From Alphaproteobacteria bacterium (GTDB lineage: Bacteria; Pseudomonadota; Alphaproteobacteria; Caedimonadales; UBA9215): 64,000 nt of DNA. Every line of letters starts with the position of its first letter. Positions within the stretch are counted from its first letter, which is position 1. Where the stretch lies: assembly GCA_009993885.1 (NCBI GenBank), contig JAACSN010000007.1, positions 47,069 to 111,068 of the forward strand. The letters run 5' to 3'. Positions 52,715-61,176 of this stretch are shown here, piece after piece. The notes under the pieces were generated by a model that was not told where the DNA came from, made no database searches, and was given only the letters and a program-made list of their open reading frames with translations. The position numbers and the translations under genes were made by a program.

Positions 52715-53267
52715 ATCTTCTTTTAGGGGTTTTATAGCCCTTTCTCTTTTTTCTCTGCCTCTTCTTTTTATGGGAGGGTGTGGTTTTGAGCCCCTTTATG
52801 GCCCGCACAGTACGTCTACGGGCGAGCAATTAGGGGTTGAGCGTTCTTTGGCAGGAATTAAAATAGCTCCCTTACCAAAGCGTGAAGGTCAGATTCTTCA
52901 TAATTATTTGTTGGACAAACTTAATCCTTCCGGTGAACCTTTAGACCCGCAAGCTCACTTGCAGGTGAGTGTATCCTTGGATAAATACTCGATCTCTGTT
53001 CGAAAGGACGGAACCACCCAGCGCTTTAATATGGTGGCAACGGCACATTTGATTTTGCGAGATAAAGAGAATAAGAAAATTTTATATACGGATACTATTA
53101 AACGTACGGCGTCTTTCTCTCTGGGAGATACAACGGCAGAATTCGGATATGCCGGTACGGTTTCCGAAACCGATGCCAAGCGTCGTACTCTTTTATTGAT
53201 TGCCGAAGATATGCAAGTGATGTTGGCAACCTATTATAAAAAGTGGCCTGTGGTGTCTGAAAAATAG
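52701..53267 (+). CDS. lptE: LPS-assembly lipoprotein LptE
   Basis: A 188-residue lipoprotein with lipobox MGGC (Cys27) followed by GFEPLYG, the hallmark of LptE, the plug of the LptD outer-membrane LPS translocon. It starts at a TTG overlapping the leuS end by 14 bases, and sits between leuS and holA as in other alphaproteobacteria. The presence of LptE implies the cell makes LPS. Confidence 0.92.
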   Translation: MFVPKSSFRGFIALSLFSLPLLFMGGCGFEPLYGPHSTSTGEQLGVERSLAGIKIAPLPKREGQILHNYLLDKLNPSGEPLDPQAHLQVSVSLDKYSISVRKDGTTQRFNMVATAHLILRDKENKKILYTDTIKRTASFSLGDTTAEFGYAGTVSETDAKRRTLLLIAEDMQVMLATYYKKWPVVSEK

Positions 53268-53285
53268 ATCAAGGAGGCGTTACTC

Positions 53286-54263
53286 ATGCGTATTCCAAAT
53301 CTTAATACTTATCTCAACAGCAAAGCCTATGAGTCTCAACAGGCTTTGTTATTATACGGCAATAATGAAGGCGCTTTACAGTTTCACCTTGATCTCATTG
53401 TACAAAAATTTAAACAAGACGGAGCTGTTGTTGAAACGGTTCCAAGTCTTGAAGAGATTAGTTTCGGTAATGAGCCGGGACTTTTTGACGCCCCCGATCA
53501 GAAAACGGTTACTATTTGCAGCAAAGTAACAGGGCGAGATTTTTCTCTTTTTGAAAAAACTCTCAAGAAGCTTGATGATTCTCAAAAGTTAATCCTTGTG
53601 GGGTCTAACTTGGGTTCAAAAATCAAGATGGTCACCTTTTTTCAAACGGCAAAAAACGTGGGAGCCGTCCCTTCTTATGAGGTTTCATTGTCCTTGCTGC
53701 GGGATGTTATCGTATCGGCTCTAAAACAACGGGGTCTGACGCTTTCTCCCGAACATATTGACGTTCTTTTAGAAAACTATAGCGGGTCTCCGTTGTTTTT
53801 AGAAACCGATATGGAAAAGCTCGAGCTGTATTTAAAGAGCAACGGCACTATTGATCTACAAGATCTTAAGCAGCTTATGAACGGTTCTATGAAATTAGAT
53901 GCGGAACAATTAGTTGAAGGATTTATAGAGCGTAATAAGGAAAAAATTTTGCGTCATGGCGATATCTCTCTTTTGGAAGAAGAGCCTTATTTGATTTTAC
54001 GTTCCCTTATTCGCAGGATGGTTACTTTTTGCGAGTTTATGAGTCATCGACAGTTTGCAACATCTTTTAGTCAAGCTGTTTCAGCCATGAAAACGCCTCT
54101 GTTTTTCAGCACGAAACCTTTATTTCAACGCTCGGAGAGGCTCTGGAATCTAAAGCTTGCCGCCCATGGTTTGCGTCATCTGTTGCGTCTTGAAAAGCGC
54201 TTTAAAAACGGAGAGCTTTCTATGCTCCAATTCCAAAGTGAACTCTGTTTATTTTGTCGGTAG
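53286..54263 (+). CDS. holA: DNA polymerase III subunit delta
   Basis: A 325-residue clamp-loader subunit that opens the beta clamp. Sequence is divergent, but LLLYGNNEGALQFHLDLIV near the start, GNEPGLFDAPDQKTVTIC, and the C-terminal LRSLIRRM and LRHLLRLEKRFK helices match the family, and its position after lptE supports it. An AAGGAGG ribosome-binding site precedes the ATG. Confidence 0.9.
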   Translation: MRIPNLNTYLNSKAYESQQALLLYGNNEGALQFHLDLIVQKFKQDGAVVETVPSLEEISFGNEPGLFDAPDQKTVTICSKVTGRDFSLFEKTLKKLDDSQKLILVGSNLGSKIKMVTFFQTAKNVGAVPSYEVSLSLLRDVIVSALKQRGLTLSPEHIDVLLENYSGSPLFLETDMEKLELYLKSNGTIDLQDLKQLMNGSMKLDAEQLVEGFIERNKEKILRHGDISLLEEEPYLILRSLIRRMVTFCEFMSHRQFATSFSQAVSAMKTPLFFSTKPLFQRSERLWNLKLAAHGLRHLLRLEKRFKNGELSMLQFQSELCLFCR

Positions 54264-54569
54264 ATTTTTCTCAAAAAAAAGACCCGGAGAAATTTATTCA
54301 AAAGAATAAATCTCATCCGAGCAAGTTGGGGTCGCGGCTACATTAAATGAGATCCGCGCAAAGTACTCAGTCAAAGTTAAACGTCGACGTCTTGAGTGCT
54401 TTGTTTTGCACCCCGCAAAACAGGAATAAAACGGGGTGCAAAGAGAATGTAAGTCAAAGTATAAAGCTCTCTTTACATTTCTCTTATACCCTATAATATT
54501 TCTTTCCAAATGATGAGTGTTGGTTTTGCAGGGCGCCTTGCAAAAACAACATGGATTTAAGGTTATCCC
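54264..54569. other. Gene-free, hairpin-rich region
   Basis: No convincing gene. At least five inverted repeats are packed here: ATTTATTC/GAATAAAT (54292-54311), AAAGTACTCA/TGAGTGCTTT (54360-54402) enclosing the palindrome ACGTCGACGT (54381-54390), TTTGCACCCCG/CGGGGTGCAAA (54405-54442, perfect 11 bp), AAGAGAATGTAA/TTACATTTCTCTT (54441-54485, one bulge), and TTTTGCA/TGCAAAA (54524-54545). Arms of the third and fourth share bases, so they would compete. A TATAAT lies at 54492. None carries a clean T run. It could be a structured RNA or a palindromic repeat element; I recognise no known RNA family. Confidence 0.5.
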
Positions 54570-55835
54570 TTAGAGGGCGTTGGTAGGGGAGAGTGTTCTG
54601 CCTTTAAATTTTCCTAGAAGGGAGAAAATGCTTAAGAAAAGAAAGGCGCTTATGAGGCTAATAAAATAAGCAGGCATCATAAAATTCCCTGTTTTTTCAA
54701 TAAGGTAGGTTAGAATCAAGGGGGCCGTACCGCCACATAACGCCATGCCAAGGCAAAAGCTAAAGGAAATGGCTCTATAGCGAATCTTTACAGGGAAGAG
54801 AGTTTGCACAAAGGCATGTTGTGGGCCTGCGATGCACCCTGTGGACAAACCGAGAAGCACTTGTGCCGTTATAATAGAGCTTACCTCTGCTTGGCGGATT
54901 AAAAGGAAAGTTGTAAGGGCGAGAATGCAAACGCCTATTGGTGCCGAGAGAAAATAACGGCGTTTCCCAATTTGATCCATTAAGAGGCCGAATAAGGGCG
55001 ATGAAACCATAAAGACACTAAGGCCGATAAGGCTAAAGAGCATAGCGTTTTCCAGAGGAATACCGATGTATCTTTTGAGGTAACTGTTTAAGAAACCGAA
55101 AAGGGTATAGGAAAGAGCGCCGTTCAAACACCCGATCATAAGGGAAATGAGGAGAGCTTTATGGTGAGTTTTAAAGACGTTTACTAGGGAAAAAGTCGCT
55201 CCCTTGGGATTCTTTTGGTCGGCCAGAAATTCAGGGCTTTCTGAAATACGACGGCGGATATAAAAACCGATAAGACTAATGGCTCCTCCAAAGATAAAAG
55301 GAAGGCGCCAAAAGAACTCGGGATTTGCAGATTTGGTCACGAGCGCTCCCAAAGCCGTTGCAAAGAGAGCGCCAATGACGCAAGATCCCGTGATGAGACC
55401 CCCAAAAAAACCGGGTTTATTCTTGCCGATATGTTCCAAAGCGAAAATTGCCGCCCCATTGTATTCCCCTCCTGTACAAGCCCCTTGGATGAGGCGGCAC
55501 AAGACAAGAAGGACGGGGGCGGCGATGCCTATTTGTTGATAGGTGGGCAAGCACCCGATGAGTAAAGTCGGGAATCCCATGCCGATAATAGAAATGCTTA
55601 AAGCTTTCTTGCGACCGAACTTATCTCCTAAATATCCAAAAATCAGGGCGCCGAAGGGCCTCATAAAAAAGCCGGCTGCAAAGGCTCCCCAACTGGCCAA
55701 GACGGCCACAAGAGGGTTGGCGGAGGGGAAGTAGAGTTGGGCAATCATGACGGCAAAAACCCCATAAAGGGTGAAATCATAGAATTCCAAGGCGTTTCCG
55801 ATAATTCCTGTTAAAATAACTTTATTTTTTTTCAT
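54570..55835 (-). CDS. MFS transporter, metabolite:H+ symporter type
   Basis: A 421-residue protein with twelve membrane spans. The opening GNALEFYDFTLYGVFAVMIA, RPFGALIFGYLGDKFGRKKAL (MFS signature loop) and RLIQGACTGGEYNGAAIFALEH place it in the ProP/KgtP-like group that imports osmolytes or organic acids with protons. The substrate is not determinable. The related families in intracellular bacteria often take up host metabolites. Confidence 0.88.
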   Translation of the reverse strand: MKKNKVILTGIIGNALEFYDFTLYGVFAVMIAQLYFPSANPLVAVLASWGAFAAGFFMRPFGALIFGYLGDKFGRKKALSISIIGMGFPTLLIGCLPTYQQIGIAAPVLLVLCRLIQGACTGGEYNGAAIFALEHIGKNKPGFFGGLITGSCVIGALFATALGALVTKSANPEFFWRLPFIFGGAISLIGFYIRRRISESPEFLADQKNPKGATFSLVNVFKTHHKALLISLMIGCLNGALSYTLFGFLNSYLKRYIGIPLENAMLFSLIGLSVFMVSSPLFGLLMDQIGKRRYFLSAPIGVCILALTTFLLIRQAEVSSIITAQVLLGLSTGCIAGPQHAFVQTLFPVKIRYRAISFSFCLGMALCGGTAPLILTYLIEKTGNFMMPAYFISLISAFLFLSIFSLLGKFKGRTLSPTNAL

Positions 55836-55881
55836 TTTTCTTTACCTTTTTACGCGTTAATTTTTTAAATTTGGGGAGGGC

Positions 55882-56406
55882 TTAAATAAGACTAAACGTG
55901 GAAAAGTCCGTGATCCGTTGAACATAAACAATACCTTCAAGGTGGTCATATTCATGCTGAATGACTCGGGCGTTAAAGCCTTCAAGAGCTTGCGAATGTC
56001 TAGTGCCTTCCGTATCAAACCATTCACAGATCAGGGATTGATGACGGCTGACTTTTCCTCGATAACCCGGGAAAGACAGACAGCTTTCCCAGCCCTCGGT
56101 CTTTTCCTTAGAAAGTGCCGTTAAAGTCGGATTCACAAGAACCGTTAAGGGAAAAGCTTTATGGTTGGGGTCTGAAAGAAAATCGTATCGTTTTGCAGGG
56201 GCGACCTTTGGAATATTTACCGCAAGGAGGCGCAAGGGGATATTGATTTGGGGCGCAGCCAAAGCAAGGCCGTCGGTATTTTTTAAAGTGGTTACCATGT
56301 TGTTGACGTGTTCAAGGACGTCTTGCGCCAAAGGAAATGAAACAGCTTTGGCACGTTTATATAAAATAGGGGTTCCGGCTTTTATAATGGGAAGGATTTT
56401 AGACAT
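55882..56406 (-). CDS. def: Peptide deformylase, second copy
   Basis: A 174-residue deformylase of normal cytoplasmic type. Motif 1 is GLALAAPQI (one residue off the usual GLAAPQ spacing), motif 2 ESCLSFPG (metal Cys), motif 3 QHEYDHLEG. Located between an MFS gene and a LysR regulator rather than next to fmt. The changes in motifs 1 and 2 resemble those of the type III or mitochondrial-like group, so activity could be reduced. Confidence 0.92.
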   Translation of the reverse strand: MSKILPIIKAGTPILYKRAKAVSFPLAQDVLEHVNNMVTTLKNTDGLALAAPQINIPLRLLAVNIPKVAPAKRYDFLSDPNHKAFPLTVLVNPTLTALSKEKTEGWESCLSFPGYRGKVSRHQSLICEWFDTEGTRHSQALEGFNARVIQHEYDHLEGIVYVQRITDFSTFSLI

Positions 56407-56413
56407 GATAAGC

Positions 56414-57316
56414 TTACTTATTCCTTGTTCTATGAGCTCTTAAGGTTTTCTTTAAATAGTTTTCGAGGGCGAGGATCTTTTTATTTTTTTTCATATGTTC
56501 TTGGAAAATATAATAGATATCTACTTCATTTTCGATTTCAGGCAGTACCTGAATGAGACCCGATTGTTGAAGACCGGGGTATTCTTTTGAGACGGAAATA
56601 ATACCCAAACCCTTTGATGCAACGGTCACAAGGCTTGCTCCCATATTCATTTCCAAGGCGGGTTCGGTGAGGGAGTTTGTTTCAAATTGGCTTTGTAGGA
56701 TTTTGTTAATTTCTTTTCCGAATTGATGGATAGTGTTTTTATCGTGGGAAATCATTTGATGTTTCTTAAGGTCTTCGAGACGTTTTGGAATGCCAAATTT
56801 TTCGAGGTAGTCGGGGCTGGCATAGAGGCCTAAATGAAAGGTCATAAGGTAATTTTGAATAAGAGTGTCCGTTGGAGGGAGGGAGGTTGAGATGGCAACG
56901 TCAAGGGCGTGTTTTGTAAAGTCTATTTCTTCATCGCGCCCTTTAATGCTGAGTTTAATTTCGGGGTACCGTAGCATGAAACCGGGAATATAATGGGGCA
57001 ACCACATGGTGGCAAGGGTGACGCTTGTTTCAAGGCGCAGAACCCTAACCGAGTCTTCATCCTTGGTTTTTAAGAGTTGGGAGATTTTTGCCGCCTCGTG
57101 AGCCATTTTCTCGGTAATCTCATAGAGCTCTCGCCCTGCTTTTGTAAGAGCGAGGCCTGATTTGGTTCTTGTAAATAGGATAATATTTGCTCGTTTTTCA
57201 AAATTACTGATGTGGCGACTAAGGGCTGAGGGGCTTATGTTGAGACGTTCTGCTGCTTTGGAAATATTTAGATCCTGACAAACTTGGTAAAAAAGGCGTA
57301 ATTTTTCCCAATTCAT
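56414..57316 (-). CDS. LysR-family transcriptional regulator
   Basis: A 300-residue regulator. The winged helix-turn-helix is at about 3-62 (LNISKAAERLNISPSALSRH), followed by a periplasmic-binding-protein-like effector domain (about 88-290). ATG 57316 has a GGAAAT ribosome-binding site and gives the standard MNWEKLRLFYQV opening. It lies just upstream of, and probably with, the deformylase and MFS genes, which it may control. Confidence 0.92.
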   Translation of the reverse strand: MNWEKLRLFYQVCQDLNISKAAERLNISPSALSRHISNFEKRANIILFTRTKSGLALTKAGRELYEITEKMAHEAAKISQLLKTKDEDSVRVLRLETSVTLATMWLPHYIPGFMLRYPEIKLSIKGRDEEIDFTKHALDVAISTSLPPTDTLIQNYLMTFHLGLYASPDYLEKFGIPKRLEDLKKHQMISHDKNTIHQFGKEINKILQSQFETNSLTEPALEMNMGASLVTVASKGLGIISVSKEYPGLQQSGLIQVLPEIENEVDIYYIFQEHMKKNKKILALENYLKKTLRAHRTRNK

Positions 57317-57440
57317 AATAATTTCCGTTTTGTACAGTAACCGCTTCAAAAGAATTTTTCGGTAGAAGTTACTATTTTCTTATGAGAGTTATTTTATACA
57401 AATATTGCAAATAAGTCAAAAAATACTTTAAGAACCTCGG

Positions 57441-58250
57441 TTAACGACTAAGCTCTTTGTTAAATTGAGCGCCTAAAAGAACGAGGTACGAGCTAAGTTG
57501 TAGGAAAAGAAGGGCGATGATCATGCCGCCAAGGCTGCCGTATAAGGCATGGTAATTCCCGAAATTTTGCAGATAAACTGAAAAAAGAGCTGCAAACAGA
57601 GAGCATAAAAGTGCGGCTAGGAAAGCTCCGGGCCAAGATTTAGGGGGCTTGCACGCATGGTTGGGCAGCCAATGGTAAAGAAAATTGAAAACAACACTTA
57701 AGATCAAGGCATTAACTAAAAAACTTAGGGGCCAATAGAAGGTAAAAGAAGGGATGTTTTTTGAAATGTATAAAGGAATGAAATGAAGGAAAAACGGGAT
57801 TATAAAAGTTAATGTGCTGACAAAAACCAGAGAGATAACGGCTAAGATAACGACGGCAATGCTTTGGGTTCTTAAGACAAGAATGTTGCGGGATTCGGTG
57901 TATTCGTAAGCTCTGTTTAAAGAGCGCCTGATAGATTCAATGCCCGAAGACGAGACCCATAAAATACCGATTATAGAAAAGGTAAGTATTTTTTTAAGGG
58001 GTCCGGTAATAACGTCACTGACAACGGGTTCAATGACGTTGACGACCTCCTTGGGTAGGCCGGTATAAAATTGTTCAATAAGTTTTATGGCTTCGGGGCT
58101 CCGGCCTATGAGACCCGCAACGGAGACCAGAAAGAGTAAAAAGGGAAAAAATGCTAAAAGGATTTTATAAGCTACATAGCTTGCGCTTTCAAAAAGGTTA
58201 TTTTTGAGGCTATATTGCATCGTATTTTTGGCTAAGTTGAAAATAGTCAT
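57441..58250 (-). CDS. YihY/BrkB-family inner-membrane protein
   Basis: A 269-residue protein with six membrane spans. SASYVAYKILLAFFPFLLFLVS, WVSSSGIESIRRSLNRAY, LYHWLPN and SWPGAFLAALL are family blocks, and the C-terminal YGSLGGMIIALLFLQLSSYLVLLGAQ is diagnostic. The family was once called ribonuclease BN; its real role is unclear and may involve transport. Confidence 0.92.
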   Translation of the reverse strand: MTIFNLAKNTMQYSLKNNLFESASYVAYKILLAFFPFLLFLVSVAGLIGRSPEAIKLIEQFYTGLPKEVVNVIEPVVSDVITGPLKKILTFSIIGILWVSSSGIESIRRSLNRAYEYTESRNILVLRTQSIAVVILAVISLVFVSTLTFIIPFFLHFIPLYISKNIPSFTFYWPLSFLVNALILSVVFNFLYHWLPNHACKPPKSWPGAFLAALLCSLFAALFSVYLQNFGNYHALYGSLGGMIIALLFLQLSSYLVLLGAQFNKELSR

Positions 58251-58389
58251 TTTTTTTGTTTATTTAACAGACCCTATCTCCTTAGAGTAAACCTTTTTAA
58301 AAAGGAAGGGAATAAAAAGGGAACGTTTTGACACCTCTCTTTTATTTTAGTTTGTAATAACGTGCTAAGTCGAGGTAAAGAGTTTCTTA

Positions 58390-59307
58390 TTATACATTAG
58401 CTTTATCGTTATTAAGAAGTTCTTTCCTTATCTTTGAGCTAGAGAGTTTTTCAAGCCACCAGTTAAGGGCATGGCCCGTGTTTCTTGAGCGCCAGCCATA
58501 GTAAAATATAGCCTTACGTTTAAGTGTAGGAACTTTTTTTTCAACAAGGGCGCCTGAGGCAAGGTGCTCTGTAATCAAACCTTTCGGAAGGTATCCGATG
58601 GCAAGGCCGGAAAGTTGAAGGTCAATTTTATCCTTCATACTGTCTACGGTAATGTGATTGTTCCGGTTATAAATTCCGGAATCCCTACGAGGAAGCTGAT
58701 GTGCAGTATCTCTTACGACAGCGTTGGTGTGATTTGCAATTTGGTCGTGTGTAAGTTCCTCATAGGCAGAAAGAGGGTGTTTTTGAGAAACGGCGAAGAC
58801 CATTTCAAGAGTGCCTAAGGGCTCTATTTCATAGTTCATATTTAAAGGGGGGTCGCCTGTTAGGCCAATGGCAAGGTTAGAGCGTTCTGACCATAGAGCA
58901 TCCCAGCATCCGTTAAGGCGTTCATTATGAAAAAACAGGTTAATAGTCGGGCACTCTTTTTTAAAGGTTTTGATAAGGGGAAAAAGGTTTCGAAAGGGAA
59001 TGACTTCATCAAGGGAGATCGAGAGGCTTGTTTCCCAGCCGTTTCGTTTTAAGTCAATGTTTCTTTCAAGGGTATTGGCTGTATTTAAAAGGACTTGGCT
59101 TTCTTGAACAAGATATTCCCCTATGGGGGTCAAGACAGCCTTGTGTCCTGATCGATCAAATATTTCAATACCTAAATCATCTTCTAGCTTTTTGACGTTG
59201 TAGGTAAGGGCGGATCGTACTTTATTCAATGCCTCTGCAGCTGCTGCAAAGCTACCGTAGCGGATAATGGTTCGGATAATGTGGAGAGATTCTAAGGAAA
59301 GACGCAT
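58390..59307 (-). CDS. LysR-family transcriptional regulator
   Basis: A 305-residue regulator with an N-terminal helix-turn-helix (YGSFAAAAEALNKVRSALTYNV) and a C-terminal effector domain. It is only distantly like the one at 56414. ATG 59307 is chosen over a TTG at 59328. It is divergent from the exported-protein gene at 59407, with 99 bases between the starts, so it may regulate that gene. Confidence 0.9.
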   Translation of the reverse strand: MRLSLESLHIIRTIIRYGSFAAAAEALNKVRSALTYNVKKLEDDLGIEIFDRSGHKAVLTPIGEYLVQESQVLLNTANTLERNIDLKRNGWETSLSISLDEVIPFRNLFPLIKTFKKECPTINLFFHNERLNGCWDALWSERSNLAIGLTGDPPLNMNYEIEPLGTLEMVFAVSQKHPLSAYEELTHDQIANHTNAVVRDTAHQLPRRDSGIYNRNNHITVDSMKDKIDLQLSGLAIGYLPKGLITEHLASGALVEKKVPTLKRKAIFYYGWRSRNTGHALNWWLEKLSSSKIRKELLNNDKANV

Positions 59308-59406
59308 ATGGTTAAATTTTTTGATCAAGTTGTTGAAAATATATTGCTTACATTTTATTTATAGGTGTTTTATTTATTTAATGCAAACAAAAAAAGGATG
59401 TAAAAA

Positions 59407-60066
59407 ATGTTCAAAAAAAGTAAACTACTATATGCTATAGGGTCAATAATGCTGATAGCATCGTCCCGGGCGAGCTCAACTCTTAATCCTTTTCAGGAAT
59501 TTGAGGACAATAAAGCGGCCTATTCTTTAGGATACCTTGAGCGACCGTCGCAAGATATTTCAGCAATTCTTTTGAAAAATAGCCATCATGATATTCTAAG
59601 GCAAAAAGGTGTTGTGGGAAGATCGCTGAGTATCGACGAGGCTTTTGAAGCAGAGGTGGGAAAAGCTAAGGATCCGGGGGCCTATATTCCCTTTGCTGTT
59701 AAAAAAGGAATGATCTATGGCGAGACTCACACAGAAGAGGGGTATATTCAATTTCACCGCTTGAGTGCTCAGCATGATTTCCGCGATCCCGAGAATATTG
59801 TGTATGTTCATGAATTTGTTACTCTTGATAGAGAGAACCGCCGTGCTCTTTTTTTGGGGCGTGAATTCACGCAAGGCGACTTGGAAAGGTTAGGAAGTTA
59901 TCAAGGATTGACCCTGGGGGCTAGGGCGCCTTTATTTGATGTGCAACATTCAACAGGCATATTAATGGGAAAGGACGGGGGGGGAGCATCCCTTGGATCA
60001 ATGGCAAATCTTGCGCCATATTCAACCTGGGGAAGAGGATATGTCTATTATGGAGAATTTGCGTAA
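59407..60066 (+). CDS. Exported protein of unknown function, truncated at a G8 tract
   Basis: A 219-residue product with a signal peptide (ending near SSRAS) and an AAAGGAT ribosome-binding site. A run of eight G residues at 59977-59984 lies near the end. In the frame shown the protein stops at 60066 after a low-complexity tail. If one G were absent, the frame continues to TAG 60140-60142 with a coding-like end (EHPLDQWQILRHIQPGEEDM, later NLRKRINNPERI), giving 244 residues and a stop 20 bases before the terminator. The tract is either a phase-variation switch or a sequencing error. The function is unknown; the nearby LysR gene may control it. Confidence 0.7.
   Translation: MFKKSKLLYAIGSIMLIASSRASSTLNPFQEFEDNKAAYSLGYLERPSQDISAILLKNSHHDILRQKGVVGRSLSIDEAFEAEVGKAKDPGAYIPFAVKKGMIYGETHTEEGYIQFHRLSAQHDFRDPENIVYVHEFVTLDRENRRALFLGREFTQGDLERLGSYQGLTLGARAPLFDVQHSTGILMGKDGGGASLGSMANLAPYSTWGRGYVYYGEFA
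59977..59984 (+). repeat. G8 homopolymer, candidate frame switch
   Basis: Eight consecutive G residues inside the exported-protein gene. Loss of one base opens a 52-codon coding-like extension to 60142. Confidence 0.85.
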
Positions 60067-60162
60067 AAGAATAAATAACCCTGAAAGAATCACACAAAGT
60101 ATATTGTCTGTTTATGGAGAATATCTCCGTCAAAAAATTTAGTTATTACTCACTCGATGATT

Positions 60163-60194
60163 AAAACACTTTCTGTAAAAGGAAAGTGTTTTTT
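60163..60194 (+). terminator. Terminator of the exported-protein gene
   Basis: AAAACACTTTC at 60163-60173 pairs perfectly with GAAAGTGTTTT at 60182-60192 (11 bp), followed by a T tract. It lies 20 bases after the alternative stop at 60142. Confidence 0.9.
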
Positions 60195-60306
60195 GTGTGT
60201 GGGAGCAAGAGGTATAGGAGCGATAGACAACACAAAGTCTTTATATAAAAGCTTTTCTTGTGGTATAATATGGAATATGATGGGTAATTAACTTTAGGAG
60301 ACGTTA

Positions 60307-61029
60307 ATGAATTATGATCGTGAAAGTGCAATCCGCACCTCAAAAACGCGCTCTCAAAGCGCTGAAAGGGATATGGGTCTTAGGGCTTATATGCTTAAAA
60401 TTTATAACTACATGACTCTCGGTCTCGGCATTACCGGCGTCATTGCCTATTTTGTTGCTCGGGATGAGAGTCTTGTGGCTGCTATCATGGGGAACCCTGT
60501 TTTATTTTGGGGATTGGTTATTGCACAATTTGGTGCTGTAATCTTCCTAAGTGCCCGTGTGACAAAAATGTCTACAAGAACGGCACAGCTTACTTTCTTT
60601 GCCTATGCGGCGTTAACCGGCCTGACTTTGTCAGGGCTTTTTGCGGCCTATACCTTTGAAAGTCTGGCGCGTGTCTTTTTTATTACCTCCGGGACTTTTG
60701 GCGCCATGAGCCTTTACGGCTATACCACAAACCGTGATCTGACGGGGCTTGGCTCCTTTTTATTCATGGGATTGATCGGTGTTATTATTGCCTCCGTTGT
60801 GAATATGTTCATACAAAGTTCGGCTTTGATGTTCTTGATTTCCGTTATCGGCGTGTTGGTCTTTGTTGGTCTAACAGCTTATGACACACAACAGTTAAAG
60901 AAAATGTATTATCATGTGGGGCACTCCGAACTGGCAGAAAATTATGCCGTTGTCGGCGCCTTAAGGTTATATCTCGACTTTATCAACTTATTCATCTATT
61001 TGTTACGCTTCCTTGGGGATCGTCGCTAG
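60307..61029 (+). CDS. Bax-inhibitor-1/YccA family membrane protein
   Basis: A 240-residue protein with seven membrane spans. LRAYMLKIYNYMTLGLGITG, FFITSGTFGAMSLYGYTT, and the closing YDTQQLKKMYYH followed by ALRLYLDFINLFIYLLRFLG are family hallmarks. Bacterial members are associated with FtsH control or pH-sensitive calcium leak. An AGGAG ribosome-binding site precedes the ATG. Confidence 0.95.
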   Translation: MNYDRESAIRTSKTRSQSAERDMGLRAYMLKIYNYMTLGLGITGVIAYFVARDESLVAAIMGNPVLFWGLVIAQFGAVIFLSARVTKMSTRTAQLTFFAYAALTGLTLSGLFAAYTFESLARVFFITSGTFGAMSLYGYTTNRDLTGLGSFLFMGLIGVIIASVVNMFIQSSALMFLISVIGVLVFVGLTAYDTQQLKKMYYHVGHSELAENYAVVGALRLYLDFINLFIYLLRFLGDRR

Positions 61030-61036
61030 TTTTCGG

Positions 61037-61066
61037 CTTTTTTCGTACATACTTTTTTCGTACATA
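61037..61066. repeat. Perfect 15-bp tandem duplication
   Basis: CTTTTTTCGTACATA occurs twice head to tail at 61037-61051 and 61052-61066, between the Bax-inhibitor-1 stop and its terminator. Confidence 0.9.
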
Positions 61067-61077
61067 AGCGTTCATAA

Positions 61078-61109
61078 ACAAGGCCTTGTTATCGAGGCCT
61101 TGTTTTTTT
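61078..61109 (+). terminator. Terminator of the Bax-inhibitor-1 gene
   Basis: ACAAGGCCT at 61078-61086 pairs with AGGCCTTGT at 61095-61103 (9 bp), followed by seven T residues. Confidence 0.92.
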
Positions 61110-61176
61110 GTATTTATATTAAATGAGAGATGCTCTAGTCTTGTAAATAATCACAACTTTTACAGGGAGATATCTA

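Noticed and set aside
54294..54509. A 71-codon frame in the hairpin-rich gap
   Set aside because: It crosses several perfect inverted repeats, has no ribosome-binding site and reads as Cys/Arg-rich noise.
54264..54569. tmRNA, SRP RNA, RNase P RNA or 6S RNA
   Set aside because: I could not find the conserved core motifs of these RNAs, so the region is left as an unknown structured element.
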